The notes under the pieces: generated by a model
Seen by the model: the letters and a program-made list of their open reading frames with translations, nothing else
What the model was told of the DNA's origin: nothing
The model's database searches: none
Position numbers and translations under genes: made by a program
Shown here: in pieces, positions 1 through 9,239 of the stretch
Layout: every line of letters begins with the position of its first letter
How positions within the stretch are numbered: the first letter of the stretch is position 1
NCBI RefSeq assembly: GCF_001427875.1
Contig: NZ_LMHK01000002.1
Location: 62,001 to 126,000 of the forward strand
DNA: 64,000 bases
DNA from: Devosia sp. Root685
GTDB lineage: Bacteria > Pseudomonadota > Alphaproteobacteria > Rhizobiales > Devosiaceae
Reading direction: 5' to 3'

Positions 1-644
1 GGCGGAGCCATGCCGATGGCGTGGCCGGGGAAGTAGTCATTGTAATGCTTGCCTTCAGGCAGCTGGAAAGGCGTGCCATCCGCACTGTGCGGGGCCGTTT
101 CCGGCACCTCTTCATGATAGCCGTTGAGCAGCGCGTGGATATAATCCGGGCCGCCTTCCTGGTAACCGGTGAAGTAGTTGAAAATCCAGGTCGGGAACGG
201 ATCGGTCACGCCGCGGGCCTTGGCCAGCACCGAGAAGTCAGGCGGCAACGCGCCGCCATTGGCATCGCGGGCTTCCTGATCGTTGGCGAAAGGCGAAGGC
301 CAGCGATCGGCCGGCACGGCCGGACGGCGGCCGCTTTCGGCGGTGATATCGGCCACTTCATATTCCAGCGCCAATGCACGAACCTGTGCCTCGGAGAACT
401 CCGGGCCACCCTCTTCCATCAGATTGCGGAAGGAGATGAGGTGCGCGCTGTGGCAGCTCGAGCAGACTTCCCGGAAAACCTGGAAGCCGCGCTGCAGCTG
501 GTTGGTGTCGTAGGTACCGAAGATGCCGCCGAACGACCAGGACTGGCGTTCGACATGCGCACCGCCCCCGGCTGCCTGGGCCGGAGCCATGGCAAGACCG
601 GCGGCGAGCGCGGCAGCAGTGATGATGAGCTTACGGATGTTCAT
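1..644 (-). CDS. petC: Cytochrome c1 of the bc1 complex (3' part missing)
   Basis: Haem-bearing subunit of ubiquinol-cytochrome c reductase; it passes electrons from the Rieske centre to soluble cytochrome c on the periplasmic side. Translation from the ATG at 644 gives a signal peptide ending near AQAAGG, then the haem attachment motif CSSCH (about residue 60) and a typical c1 region with PNPF-like WPSPFANDQEA and GGALPPDFS segments. About 214 residues are present; the axial Met and the C-terminal membrane anchor lie beyond the window edge. It starts 15 bases after the cytochrome b stop and is the last gene of the Rieske, cytochrome b, c1 operon. Family assignment is very secure. Confidence 0.96.
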   Translation of the reverse strand, partial: MNIRKLIITAAALAAGLAMAPAQAAGGGAHVERQSWSFGGIFGTYDTNQLQRGFQVFREVCSSCHSAHLISFRNLMEEGGPEFSEAQVRALALEYEVADITAESGRRPAVPADRWPSPFANDQEARDANGGALPPDFSVLAKARGVTDPFPTWIFNYFTGYQEGGPDYIHALLNGYHEEVPETAPHSADGTPFQLPEGKHYNDYFPGHAIGMAP

Positions 645-658
645 GTTACTCGCCCCGA

Positions 659-1912
659 TCACGCGTGTGCATTCTTGCCGAGAACGCTCTCGGAAATGCT
701 GGTTGGCAGGGGCTTTGGCGTTTCGATACGCGACAGCACCGGCAGGATCACGAGGAAGTAGATGAAGTAGTAAGCAGTGCAGACCTTGGCCATCACGGTG
801 TAGATGCCCTCGGCCGGCTGTGCGCCGAGATACATCAGACCAACGAAGTTGATGGCAAACAGCGCAAAGAACCACTTGAACATCGGACGGAACACGCCCG
901 AACGAACCTTGGACGTATCGAGCCACGGCACGATCAGCAGCATGAGCATCGCGCCGCCCATGGCGATAACGCCGCCGAGCTTGGAGTCGATGAACAGGAT
1001 GTTGAAATCGATGGCGCGCAGGATCGTATAGAACGGCAGCAGATACCATTCCGGCACGATGTGGGCCGGCGTCACCTGGGCATTGGCCATCACATAGTTG
1101 TCAGGGTGACCAAGAATGTCAGGCGCGAAGAACACGAACCAGGCAAACGGGATCATGAACAGCACCATGCCGTAGAGATCCTTCATCGTGTAATACGGAT
1201 GGAAGGGCACGGTATCACGGCTATCCTTCACCTCGACGCCGACCGGGTTGTTATTGCCCGGCACGTGCAGCGCCCAGATGTGCAGCGCCACGACAGCTGC
1301 GATGATGAACGGCAGCAGGTAGTGCAGCGAGAAGAAGCGGTTGAGCGTCGGATTGCCGACCGCAAAGCCGCCAAGCACGAGCTGCTTGATATTTTCGCCG
1401 ACCAGCGGAATGGCGGTGAAAATGTTGGAGATAACCGTCGCACCCCAGAAGCTCATCTGGCCCCAGGGCAGGATGTAGCCCATGAACGCAGTAGCCGTGG
1501 TGAGGAGGAAGATCACAACGCCGAGGATCCAGAGGATTTCGCGCGGTGCTTTGTAGGAGCCGTAGAACAGCCCGCGGAACATGTGGATATAAAGCGCGAT
1601 GAAGAACATCGAGGCGCCCACCGCGTGGGTTGCCTGGATGATGCGGCCGCCATTGACGTCGCGACGGATATGCTCGACCGAGTCGAACGCCATCGCCACA
1701 TTGGGCGTATAGTGCATCGCCAAAATGATGCCGGTGACGATCTGCACACCGAGGCACATCACGAGAATGGCGCCGAACGTCCACCAGTAGTTGAGGTTCT
1801 TCGGCGTGGGGAAGTCCATGAGATGTTCTTTGGCAAAACGCACCACCGGCAGGCGGTCGTCCAGCCACTTCTCAACGGCATTTCCTGGAACGTAAGTCGA
1901 ATGTTCTGACAT
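659..1912 (-). CDS. petB: Cytochrome b of the bc1 complex
   Basis: Membrane core of ubiquinol-cytochrome c reductase, carrying two b haems and both quinone sites. The 417-residue product has the expected multiple hydrophobic helices, paired His ligands for the two haems, and the diagnostic Qo-site PEWY motif ([12 protein letters not shown], 1036-1071 region). Full-length, including the C-terminal third, as in alphaproteobacterial fbcH-type proteins that keep cytochrome b separate from c1. I chose ATG 1912 (protein starts MSEHSTY) because a G-rich Shine-Dalgarno tract lies just upstream; a GTG at 1927 overlapping the Rieske stop would add five residues. Second gene of the petABC operon. Confidence 0.97.
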   Translation of the reverse strand: MSEHSTYVPGNAVEKWLDDRLPVVRFAKEHLMDFPTPKNLNYWWTFGAILVMCLGVQIVTGIILAMHYTPNVAMAFDSVEHIRRDVNGGRIIQATHAVGASMFFIALYIHMFRGLFYGSYKAPREILWILGVVIFLLTTATAFMGYILPWGQMSFWGATVISNIFTAIPLVGENIKQLVLGGFAVGNPTLNRFFSLHYLLPFIIAAVVALHIWALHVPGNNNPVGVEVKDSRDTVPFHPYYTMKDLYGMVLFMIPFAWFVFFAPDILGHPDNYVMANAQVTPAHIVPEWYLLPFYTILRAIDFNILFIDSKLGGVIAMGGAMLMLLIVPWLDTSKVRSGVFRPMFKWFFALFAINFVGLMYLGAQPAEGIYTVMAKVCTAYYFIYFLVILPVLSRIETPKPLPTSISESVLGKNAHA

Positions 1913-1926
1913 CGGAAAAGCCCCCA

Positions 1927-2454
1927 CTAACCGATCTGGACCAGCGTATCGCTGAGAAATTCATACGGCGGCACGACCAGATTCTTGGGTGCGGGGCCGC
2001 GGCGGATACGACCAGCCGAGTCATAGTGCGAACCATGGCATGGGCAGAACCAGCCATCGAAATCGCCCGATTCACCAACAGGGATACACCCGAGATGGGT
2101 GCAATTGGCGATCATGATCAGCCACTGTTCGTGGCCGGGCTTGGTACGTGCCTCGTCGGTTTCCGGATCCTTGAGGTCGGACATCGGAACGGCCTGGGCT
2201 TCCTCGATTTCCTTGGGCGTACGATGACGCACAAAGACCGGCAGACCGCGCCACATGATGGTCACCGACTGCCCTTCGGCAATCGGGCCCACATCATATT
2301 GAATGCTGGCAAGCGCCAGCGTGGACGCGTCCGGATTGAGCTGATTGATCAGCGGCCATACCACTGCGGCGGCACCAACAGCGCCGACGGCGCCTGTGGC
2401 GACGAAGAGAAAATCCCGCCGGTTGGTGGATGAGTGTTCTGCTTGCGTGGACAA
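1927..2454 (-). CDS. petA: Rieske iron-sulfur subunit of the bc1 complex
   Basis: Carries the [2Fe-2S] cluster that takes electrons from ubiquinol. Both cluster motifs are present: CTHLGC and CPCHGSH. The N terminus has a twin-arginine (NRRDF) followed by one hydrophobic anchor helix, as in Tat-exported Rieske proteins. No ATG fits: the frame opens further upstream at 2571, but homologous proteins begin a few residues before the RRDF motif. The TTG at 2454 gives [14 protein letters not shown] and a normal 175-residue length, with a purine-rich GGGGAAA upstream. First gene of the operon; its promoter should lie in 2455-2674, divergent from trmL. Confidence 0.95.
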   Translation of the reverse strand: MSTQAEHSSTNRRDFLFVATGAVGAVGAAAVVWPLINQLNPDASTLALASIQYDVGPIAEGQSVTIMWRGLPVFVRHRTPKEIEEAQAVPMSDLKDPETDEARTKPGHEQWLIMIANCTHLGCIPVGESGDFDGWFCPCHGSHYDSAGRIRRGPAPKNLVVPPYEFLSDTLVQIG

Positions 2455-2674
2455 GTCCGTTTCCCCGTACGATGCACAAATGACGGAACCGGCTCCAGCC
2501 CTCGACACCATAAGCAGAATCGACAAGCCAGCCGCCCTCAAGCGGTCCGTCAGTTGCGGTTCTTTTTGCACTCTCGGCTGGGCTTGTCCAGTGCGCGACG
2601 GGTGACAGTTTGCTCAAGCGCAACTATATCCTAACGCCGAACCTCTCGGATGGACCGGGCACGCCCCGGGGACA

Positions 2675-3151
2675 GTGCCCTTGTCGCTCGATCTTGCCCT
2701 CTATCAGCCCGACATTGCCAACAATACCGGCACGCTGGTGCGCCTCGGCGCCTGCCTTGGCCTCACCGTCCATATCATTCACCCCTCGGGCTTCCCCATC
2801 ACCCCGCAAAACCTGTCACGCAGCGGCCTCGACTATGTGGAGCACGCCGTCATCCAGCAGCACGACAGTTTTGAGGCCTTCGACGCCTGGCGAACCGCAG
2901 AACACCGGCGGCTCGTCCTGCTGACCACCAAATCCAGCCAATCAGCCTACGAAGCCAGTTTCGCCTCCGGCGATATCCTGATGCTGGGCCGCGAAAGCGC
3001 CGGCGTCCCTGATTCTGTGGCCGAGCGCAGCGACCTGCGCATTCGCATTCCCATGCGCCCCGGTTTGCGCTCGATCAATGTTGCGCTCGCCGGCAGCATG
3101 ATAGTTGGCGAGGCCATGAGACAGATTGGCCGCTTTACAGAGCTTTCCTGA
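2675..3151 (+). CDS. trmL: tRNA (cytidine(34)-2'-O)-methyltransferase TrmL
   Basis: SPOUT-class enzyme that methylates the ribose of the wobble base in tRNA-Leu isoacceptors using S-adenosylmethionine. The 158-residue length is typical of the minimal TrmL form. Visible SPOUT motifs are PDIANNTGTLVR near the N terminus, GRESAGVP in the middle and IPMRPGLRSINVA near the C terminus, which form the SAM-binding trefoil knot. The start is GTG at 2675; no ATG in frame gives an intact N terminus. It is divergent from petABC and followed 18 bases later by hemF, an order also found in rhizobia. Confidence 0.93.
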   Translation: MPLSLDLALYQPDIANNTGTLVRLGACLGLTVHIIHPSGFPITPQNLSRSGLDYVEHAVIQQHDSFEAFDAWRTAEHRRLVLLTTKSSQSAYEASFASGDILMLGRESAGVPDSVAERSDLRIRIPMRPGLRSINVALAGSMIVGEAMRQIGRFTELS

Positions 3152-3169
3152 AGGTCCATTCCCCCCGCT

Positions 3170-4042
3170 ATGACCCTCCCTGCCGATATCGAAACCAAGA
3201 AGACCACCGCCGCCGCCTGGTTCCGCGCCCTGCGCGACCGCATCTGCGCCGGCCTCGAAGCCATCGAAGCCGAAGTCACCGGCCCCAATGCCCATATGCC
3301 CGCCGGCAAGTTCGAGCGCACCCCCTGGGACCGTGCCGCCGGCGGCGGGGGCGAAATGTCCATGCTCCATGGCCGCGTCTTCGAAAAAGCCGGCGTCCAT
3401 ATTTCCTCGGTCCACGGCAATTTCTCCGAGGATTTTGCCAAGCAGATGCCGGGCACCGAAGCTGGCACGGCCTTCTGGAGTTCGGGCATTTCCCTGATCA
3501 TCCACCCCTGGAACCCCCATGTTCCGGCCGTGCATATGAACACGCGCATGATCGTCACGGGAAAACAGTGGTGGGGCGGCGGCGCCGACCTGACCCCCGT
3601 ACTCGATCGCAAACGCAGCCAGGACGATCCCGATACGCTCGAATTCCACGCTGCCATGCGGCAAGCCTGCGAAGGCCGCCCCGGCGTCGATTACGATCGT
3701 TTCAAAGCCTGGTGCGACGAATATTTCTTCCTGCCCCACCGCAACGAACCGCGCGGCACTGGCGGCATCTTTTACGACCACTTCAATTCCGGCGATTGGG
3801 ACGCCGACTTCGCCTTCACCAAAGCGGTGGGCGAAGCCTTCAACACCATTTATCCCAAGCTGGTCCGCCGCCATTTCGAAACCAACTGGACCGAAGCAGA
3901 ACGCGACGAACAATTGGTGCGTCGCGGCCGCTATGTGGAGTTCAACCTCCTCTACGATCGCGGCACCACTTTCGGGCTCAAGACCGGCGGCAATGTGAAC
4001 TCCATTCTCTCCTCCATGCCACCCGCGGTGAAATGGCCCTGA
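3170..4042 (+). CDS. hemF: Oxygen-dependent coproporphyrinogen III oxidase
   Basis: Converts coproporphyrinogen III to protoporphyrinogen IX with O2 in haem synthesis, in the cytoplasm. The 290-residue protein has the family signatures: [11 protein letters not shown] (about 61-71), [15 protein letters not shown] (about 112-126), [10 protein letters not shown], and the RGIF-like [11 protein letters not shown] and C-terminal [21 protein letters not shown] stretches. The length is that of bacterial HemF. Close neighbour of trmL and of the bc1 haem proteins. The downstream ATPase starts two bases after the TGA stop, so the two are probably co-transcribed. Confidence 0.96.
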   Translation: MTLPADIETKKTTAAAWFRALRDRICAGLEAIEAEVTGPNAHMPAGKFERTPWDRAAGGGGEMSMLHGRVFEKAGVHISSVHGNFSEDFAKQMPGTEAGTAFWSSGISLIIHPWNPHVPAVHMNTRMIVTGKQWWGGGADLTPVLDRKRSQDDPDTLEFHAAMRQACEGRPGVDYDRFKAWCDEYFFLPHRNEPRGTGGIFYDHFNSGDWDADFAFTKAVGEAFNTIYPKLVRRHFETNWTEAERDEQLVRRGRYVEFNLLYDRGTTFGLKTGGNVNSILSSMPPAVKWP

Positions 4043-4043
4043 C

Positions 4044-5216
4044 ATGACCCTCGCGGCGCTCGAGATATCAGGCTATCGCTCGGTGCGCCGCATCCGCTTC
4101 CCCCTGCGCCAGCTGACCGTACTCATCGGCGGCAATGGCGTGGGCAAGACCAATCTCTACCGCTCGCTCGAACTCATGCAGAGCGCTGCCAGGGGCACTT
4201 TTGCCGAGGAACTGGCCCGCGAAGGCGGCTTGGCCTCGGTCTTCTGGGCCGGCGGCAAAAACCTCACCGCCGATGGCAGTTTCGATCCCAAATTTCGCAC
4301 CGATGGCTACCGCGCAGGCGAAAGCCGCCGTCTGGTTCTTGAGGCCGAATTCAGCGAACTGGAGGGCTTTGACGAGGGCTTGCGCTACCGCCTGGAAGCC
4401 GGCTTTGCGCCGCCCACCTCTGCCGCCTTTCCAAACGAAGCCCAGATCAAAAGCGAACTGGCCGAAATGCGCCACCGCGGCAAGCCGGTGATGCTGATGG
4501 AGCGCAAGGGCCCTGTTGCCTGGGCCCGCGACGCCAGCGGCCGCCGCGAAACCGCCGACGAAGATCTCCTCCCTAGCGAGCCCGCCCTGGCCCGCCTCGG
4601 CGGTCGCCCGGAAATCGCCACGCTGCGCGATGCCATTCTCGGCTGGCGCTTCTTCCATGGGTTCCGGACTGATCCGGACTCGGCGCTCCGCCGGCCGTCG
4701 CGTGCGGTGACCTCCCCTACCCTTGCCTCCGACGGCAGCAATCTGGGCGCCGTATTCGCCACCCTGCGCCATATTCGAGGCGATACGATCGACCTCGACC
4801 GCGCCATCGCCGATGCCTTCCCGGGCGTCGAGCTGGTCATTCCTCCCGTCGAGGATCACGCCACCTTCGGCTTTCGCTATCCCGAAATGCCCAAGCGGGT
4901 CTTTGCGCCACACGAGCTCTCGGACGGCACCCTGCAGTTTCTGGCTCTTGCCGGGGCGCTGATGTCCTATCGCCTGCCCCCGTTCATTGCGCTCAACGAA
5001 CCCGAAACCAGCCTCCACCCCTCGCTGCTGCCCATCCTCGCGCGCATGATCGTCAAGGCAGCGGAGCGGAGCCAGATCTGGGTCGTCACGCACGACCGCG
5101 AACTTGGCAATGCAATCGGCGAAGGCAGTGGCGTCCTGCCGCGCGAAGTCATCCGCGGCGACGATGGCACCTGGCTCGAAGGTCTGGGGCAGCTCGGCGA
5201 ATTCGCCGACGACTAG
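4044..5216 (+). CDS. AAA/ABC-class ATPase of the RecF/OLD-like type
   Basis: Cytoplasmic ATPase with an SMC/RecF-like head. In its 390 residues: an N-terminal LEISGYRSVRRI strand pair typical of RecF/OLD/AAA_21 proteins, Walker A GGNGVGKTN (29-37), an ABC-type signature LSDGT (292-296), Walker B with catalytic Glu FIALNEPE (314-321) followed by the TSLHP signature of this group, and an H-loop His in VVTHD (near 350). There is no TOPRIM nuclease domain, so it is not a complete OLD nuclease. It begins one base after hemF, giving likely translational coupling. Substrate and role are unknown; similar single-gene ATPases are often just called predicted ATPase. Confidence 0.85.
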   Translation: MTLAALEISGYRSVRRIRFPLRQLTVLIGGNGVGKTNLYRSLELMQSAARGTFAEELAREGGLASVFWAGGKNLTADGSFDPKFRTDGYRAGESRRLVLEAEFSELEGFDEGLRYRLEAGFAPPTSAAFPNEAQIKSELAEMRHRGKPVMLMERKGPVAWARDASGRRETADEDLLPSEPALARLGGRPEIATLRDAILGWRFFHGFRTDPDSALRRPSRAVTSPTLASDGSNLGAVFATLRHIRGDTIDLDRAIADAFPGVELVIPPVEDHATFGFRYPEMPKRVFAPHELSDGTLQFLALAGALMSYRLPPFIALNEPETSLHPSLLPILARMIVKAAERSQIWVVTHDRELGNAIGEGSGVLPREVIRGDDGTWLEGLGQLGEFADD

Positions 5217-5280
5217 GAACCACCCCCGCCACTGCGACGTTTCTGCCTCTACCCCGAGAGAATACGAAGGAGGAAACGCA

Positions 5281-5478
5281 ATGAAACGCTTTGATTCCGG
5301 TACGCTTATCCCCGGCTCGACCTGGAAGGCCGAAGCCGAAAGTGAGGCTGAAGTGGTGCGGCGCGCCGTGGAAAACCTCAAGAATTTCCACGGTGAAACC
5401 ATAGTTCGCCCCGAAATGGTGGAGCGGATCAAGGAGCGCATTGTGGACGTAGATGCCAAAGGCACCACGAAGCACTAA
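5281..5478 (+). CDS. Small conserved-looking hypothetical protein (65 aa)
   Basis: A 65-residue soluble protein starting at ATG 5281, with a strong Shine-Dalgarno sequence (AAGGAGGAAACGCA) directly before it. It has an acidic helical middle (EAEAESEAEVVRRAVENL) and a basic end (KERIVDVDAKGTTKH), no membrane segment and no cysteines. The good ribosome site and the codon pattern make it a real gene. It lies 64 bases after the ATPase and converges with cca, whose stop is 8 bases away. I do not recognise the family. Confidence 0.7.
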   Translation: MKRFDSGTLIPGSTWKAEAESEAEVVRRAVENLKNFHGETIVRPEMVERIKERIVDVDAKGTTKH

Positions 5479-5486
5479 GCCTCGCG

Positions 5487-6665
5487 CTATCGGATATCCA
5501 GGCTTTCCAGAAGCTCATCCCGCGTCAGCGAAAAGGCGCTTTGCACCCAAAGCGTCTCCAGCCGGGCCAGAGTTGCTCCTACTTCTGGCCCGGGTTCGAT
5601 CCCGTTTGCCACTATATCCTTGCCCGAAACCGGAAAATCCGGATTGGGCAGCCGCGCAATTTCGCGGGCTGCTTCCATCAGCCGCTCGCGCGGCCAATTG
5701 TGCTGGGCAGCGGCCACCGCCAATCCCTCGATAGCCTCATCGCGATAGCGATAGACCCCCAGCGCCACCTGATCCTCGGACATAAGCGCCGCCGCCGAAA
5801 AAACCCGCCGCGCCGCTTCAACCGATGCATTGGAAAGCCGCCAGCGCTCCTGCTGGGCGTCGATATCGCTCCCCGCCAAAAGCGCCAGCCGCGCCGCAGG
5901 ATTGTGGCCACCCAGAACCTCATAGCGCAAAACCGCCGACAACTCGCTGCGCGATAGTGCCAAAAGCCCGATCTCGTTCATCACCGCGATGGTCAGCGCA
6001 ATTTTCGGCAATGCCAGCATCCGCAGCATTTCCGAGCCAACACGCTCCGCCGACAGATGATCGAGCTTCCCCACCGCCAGCTGACAAGCCGCCAGCCCCT
6101 CCGCATCGAGCTTCTCGCCACCATGGCTCGCCGAAAAGCGGAAGAACCGGTAGACGCGCAAGCCATCCTCGGCGATGCGCTCGGCGGCATTGCCGATAAA
6201 GCGCACACGGCCCGCGAGAGCATCCCCCGCCCCCTTCAGCGGATCGAAAAGCCTGCCATCAAACCCACAATAGATCGCGTTGAGCGTCAAATCCCGGCGC
6301 TTGGCGTCCTCGGTCCAGTCCGTGCCGAACTGCACCTGCGCATGGCGGCCGTCGGTCTCGACATCGCGCCGCAGCGTCGTGACTTCCACCGTGGTCTCGT
6401 TAAGCCGCAGCGTCACCGTCCCATGGTCGATACCCGTGGGATAAACCACAATCCCCGCCGCTTTCGCGCGCTGCATCACCGCGACGGGAAGCAGCTCGGT
6501 GGCCATATCGATATCGGCCTCAGGGCTCAGTCGCCCCATCAAGGTATCGCGGACGATCCCCCCGACGGCGCGCGTCTTGCCCTCGTGCCCATCGAGCGCG
6601 GCGAAAATCGCCTGCACCTCCGGACGGGCAAGCCATTCAGTTTGCGGCAGATGGTCGGGGATCAT
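5487..6665 (-). CDS. cca: CCA tRNA nucleotidyltransferase / poly(A) polymerase family
   Basis: Adds or repairs the 3'-terminal CCA of tRNA. The 392-residue protein has the class II nucleotidyltransferase head: GGIVRD (about 35-40), then the catalytic DID pair in SPEADIDMATE, the KRRDLTLNAI motif C and the AEDGLRVYRFFRFS motif of the neck. Downstream is the helical body domain. No HD domain is seen. Poly(A) polymerases of the same superfamily cannot be told apart by eye, but in alphaproteobacteria this gene is normally the tRNA enzyme. It overlaps the upstream NUDIX gene by ATGA (6662-6665), so the two are coupled. Confidence 0.92.
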   Translation of the reverse strand: MIPDHLPQTEWLARPEVQAIFAALDGHEGKTRAVGGIVRDTLMGRLSPEADIDMATELLPVAVMQRAKAAGIVVYPTGIDHGTVTLRLNETTVEVTTLRRDVETDGRHAQVQFGTDWTEDAKRRDLTLNAIYCGFDGRLFDPLKGAGDALAGRVRFIGNAAERIAEDGLRVYRFFRFSASHGGEKLDAEGLAACQLAVGKLDHLSAERVGSEMLRMLALPKIALTIAVMNEIGLLALSRSELSAVLRYEVLGGHNPAARLALLAGSDIDAQQERWRLSNASVEAARRVFSAAALMSEDQVALGVYRYRDEAIEGLAVAAAQHNWPRERLMEAAREIARLPNPDFPVSGKDIVANGIEPGPEVGATLARLETLWVQSAFSLTRDELLESLDIR

Positions 6666-7345
6666 GGTTCACCCAAAATAAGGTCACGGAATTTTCGGGT
6701 GAGATTGGCTGTAATGCCCCAGATCACGTGGCCATCGTGATCGATCTGCCAGGTCGAATGCTCCTTGCCGCCCCGTTTGATGCGAAAACGCCCATAGCTG
6801 GCGGAATCGAGAATACGCTTGAGCGGCACTTCGAACACCGAATGCACTTCACCGGGGTTGGGCACGAAGGGCCCGCTCGGCAGCACTTCGGCAATAACAG
6901 GCGTGATCAGGTAATTGCTGCCGGTGAAATAGGGCTCCATATAGCCCAGAATATTGGCTTCGGCCGGCTCAAGTCCGACTTCCTCATTGGCTTCCCGCAA
7001 AGCCGCAGCGCCTGCATGCGCATCGCCCGCATCCATCTTGCCGCCCGGAAAAGCCACCTGGCCCGAATGCGAACGCAGGTCCGGCGATCGCTCGGTATAA
7101 AGGACGGTATGTCCCTCGGGCCGGCGCACAAGCCCGATCAACACCGCAGCAAGCGTTGGCGGCCGCGAAAAAGGCTCGAGTGGCGCCCAGTCGGGCACGA
7201 GGTCATTCCCCACCGGCAAGGCGGGCGGCAAAGCCAGAAGGCGGCCGGCAAGGAGTTCGGCAATCGGCATATCGATGGGCAAGGAAGCGTCCGGGCGAAT
7301 AGGCATCACGGGCAGGAGTTTATGCGAGCCCCTGCCCCGATGCAC
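6662..7345 (-). CDS. NUDIX hydrolase of the CoA pyrophosphatase type
   Basis: Probably hydrolyses coenzyme A or acyl-CoA at the pyrophosphate bond. In its 227 residues the UPF0035-type region that marks CoA-specific NUDIX enzymes is visible just ahead of the box: VLYTERSPDLR then SGQVAFPGG. The NUDIX box itself ends with the standard REANEEVGL helix; the first Glu of the strict consensus is shifted (GGKMDAGDAH), as is usual for this subgroup. Start ATG at 7345. It overlaps cca by four bases. Substrate is inferred from the motif only. Confidence 0.85.
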   Translation of the reverse strand: MHRGRGSHKLLPVMPIRPDASLPIDMPIAELLAGRLLALPPALPVGNDLVPDWAPLEPFSRPPTLAAVLIGLVRRPEGHTVLYTERSPDLRSHSGQVAFPGGKMDAGDAHAGAAALREANEEVGLEPAEANILGYMEPYFTGSNYLITPVIAEVLPSGPFVPNPGEVHSVFEVPLKRILDSASYGRFRIKRGGKEHSTWQIDHDGHVIWGITANLTRKFRDLILGEP

Positions 7346-7360
7346 CCGTTTTGATCGCCC

Positions 7361-7909
7361 TCAGGCGCCGGCTTCAAAAGCAGCGATCGAACCGGTCAGC
7401 GTCTTCGCCAATTCCGGATCATCGGCCAGCAGCAGCACACGGCTGGTGTCCACCGGGCCGGGAAACTGGATATTGCCTGGCGTCGTCGGCACCCAGCCAA
7501 GCGGGCAATAATAATCCTGATCGCCCACCAGCAGCACGAAATGCCCTTCGCCGCGCGCCAAGGCGCGCTTGCTGACTTCCCGCGCCAGGAGCTTGCCAGC
7601 GCCCCGCTTGCGGAAATTGGGATGCGTCGCCAGCGGCCCGAGCAGATACCCTTTAACGCCGCCAACGCTGATCGGCGTCATCCACACAGCGCCCGAGGGC
7701 GTGCCATCGACGTCCGAGATCAGGCTCAGGCTCGGATCAATCGGGAACCGCTCGCGGACCCGGAACGCGGTGCGCGCAAACCGGCCTGGACCAAAGGCAA
7801 TCGCCTGCAGGTCTTCGACAAATGCATCATCGGCAGGGGTAGCAGGCCGAACGACAGGCTGGCCAGGAAGAAGGGTAGCGACGGCCTCGGCCGCAACGAG
7901 CGTGGTCAT
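7361..7909 (-). CDS. GNAT-family N-acetyltransferase
   Basis: Acetyl-CoA-dependent acetyltransferase, 182 residues, cytoplasmic. The acetyl-CoA binding core is seen as LGPLATHPNFRKRGAGKLLARE (about residues 90-111; the Q/RxxGxG/A loop is RKRGAG). Downstream is LLVGDQDYYCPLGW, where the Y-x-x-x-GF/W element of YhbS-like acetyltransferases lies. Most like the YhbS/predicted N-acetyltransferase group (COG3153 type); substrate unknown. It lies 15 bases upstream of the NUDIX-cca pair on the same strand and may be the first gene of that unit. Confidence 0.85.
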   Translation of the reverse strand: MTTLVAAEAVATLLPGQPVVRPATPADDAFVEDLQAIAFGPGRFARTAFRVRERFPIDPSLSLISDVDGTPSGAVWMTPISVGGVKGYLLGPLATHPNFRKRGAGKLLAREVSKRALARGEGHFVLLVGDQDYYCPLGWVPTTPGNIQFPGPVDTSRVLLLADDPELAKTLTGSIAAFEAGA

Positions 7910-8272
7910 GGGTCTATCCAGGAAAGATTTACGTGCAGATGGACATGCGATCGCCCCAAGGGGACCGCGCGAAATCGACCAACTAGGGTCGTCGGAACAT
8001 CTGCAAAACCTTCACCATCCTGGACGCCTCCACGTCTGAATCCGCATTAGCACCAGCATGGTCGCCCGTAAATGGGAATATCGGCATCATGGCTGAAATT
8101 CCTGTTGTCTCTGCATCGGTGTATCCCAATTGCACAACGCATTGTTGCGCCCGAGGTGCCTTATCAGTTCTGATCGCGGCGACTAAGTTTGCGGCAACAG
8201 AAACGACGCAGCGCGGCGTGGACGCAGATGAGCGGACAATGCCGACAGCAAGATGACGAAAAAGGACCAAAG
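7910..8272 (+). other. Non-coding stretch between divergent genes
   Basis: This 363-base region separates the divergently transcribed acetyltransferase and glutathione-transferase-like genes and should hold both promoters. A weak palindrome (CAAC-GCATT-GTTG, near 8138-8150) is visible. Open frames here have no ribosome site or recognisable protein and I do not call them genes. Confidence 0.5.
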
Positions 8273-9232
8273 ATGGGACAATTGATCGACGGCAAATGGT
8301 CGGACAAGTGGTACGACACCAGCAAGACCGGCGGTAAATTCGTGCGCTCGCAATCCGGCTTCCGCAATTGGGTCACCGCTGACGGCAGCCCCGGCCCCAC
8401 CGGCGAAGGCGGCTACGCTGCCGAGGCCGGTCGCTACCATCTCTATGTGTCGCTCGCCTGTCCCTGGGCCCACCGCACCCTGATCTTCCGCAAGCTCAAG
8501 GAACTCGAAAGCCTGATCTCGGTCTCAGTGGTTTCCCCAAAAATGCCCGACGAAACCGGCTGGAGTTTCAAGACCGACGAAGGCTCGACCGGCGACACCC
8601 TGCTCGGCAAGGATTTTCTCCACCAGGTCTATACGGCAGCGAAGCCCGACTACACCGGCCGCGTCACCGTACCTGTCCTCTGGGACAAGAAGACCAACAC
8701 GATCGTTTCCAACGAAAGTGCTGAGATTATCCGCATGTTCAATTCAGCCTTCAACGAGCTGACCGGCAACACCGACGACTACTACCCCGAAGCCTCGCGC
8801 GAAACGATCGACGCGATCAATGCCCGCGTCTATGACGACATCAACAACGGCGTCTACAAAGCTGGCTTCGCGACGACCCAGGTCGCTTATGAAGAGGCCG
8901 CCAACAAGCTTTTCGACGCCCTCGATTGGACCGAAGGCCTATTGGGCGAAAACGCCTACCTGACCGGCGATAGCATCACCGAAGCCGACTGGCGCCTGTT
9001 CACGACCCTCGTGCGCTTCGACGCCGTCTATTTCGGCCACTTCAAGTGCAACCGCCGGCAGATCGCCGACTATCCGAACCTGTCGCACTACCTGAAAGCG
9101 CTCTACGAAGTTCCCGGCGTCAAGGAAACGGTCGATATCGGCCACATCCAGACGCACTACTATTGGAGCCACATCACCATCAACCCGCACCGCATCGTGC
9201 CGATCGGCCCCAAACTGTCGTTCGTCGATTAA
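8273..9232 (+). CDS. Glutathionyl-hydroquinone reductase-like glutathione transferase
   Basis: Xi-class (omega-like) glutathione S-transferase; family members reduce glutathionyl-hydroquinones with GSH. The 319-residue length and architecture fit the YqjG/PcpF group: the catalytic cysteine sits in SLACPWAHRT (about residues 60-69), followed by the thioredoxin-like VTVPVLWDKKTNTIVSNESAEI region with the cis-Pro and the Glu-Ser GSH contact, then an all-helical C-terminal domain with TEADWRLFTTLVRFD. Start chosen at ATG 8273, although the frame is open further upstream, because the family begins with this GQLIDGKW-like leader. Monocistronic; NUDIX gene converges 8 bases later. Confidence 0.92.
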   Translation: MGQLIDGKWSDKWYDTSKTGGKFVRSQSGFRNWVTADGSPGPTGEGGYAAEAGRYHLYVSLACPWAHRTLIFRKLKELESLISVSVVSPKMPDETGWSFKTDEGSTGDTLLGKDFLHQVYTAAKPDYTGRVTVPVLWDKKTNTIVSNESAEIIRMFNSAFNELTGNTDDYYPEASRETIDAINARVYDDINNGVYKAGFATTQVAYEEAANKLFDALDWTEGLLGENAYLTGDSITEADWRLFTTLVRFDAVYFGHFKCNRRQIADYPNLSHYLKALYEVPGVKETVDIGHIQTHYYWSHITINPHRIVPIGPKLSFVD

Positions 9233-9239
9233 GGCCGGC

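Noticed and set aside
665-1909. A 414-codon plus-strand frame opposite petB
   Set aside because: Exact antisense of cytochrome b, His/Asp/Arg-rich, no ribosome site or homology pattern.
7983-8270. A 95-codon minus-strand frame between the acetyltransferase and GST-like genes
   Set aside because: No ribosome site, no recognisable sequence, and it runs into the start region of the plus-strand gene.
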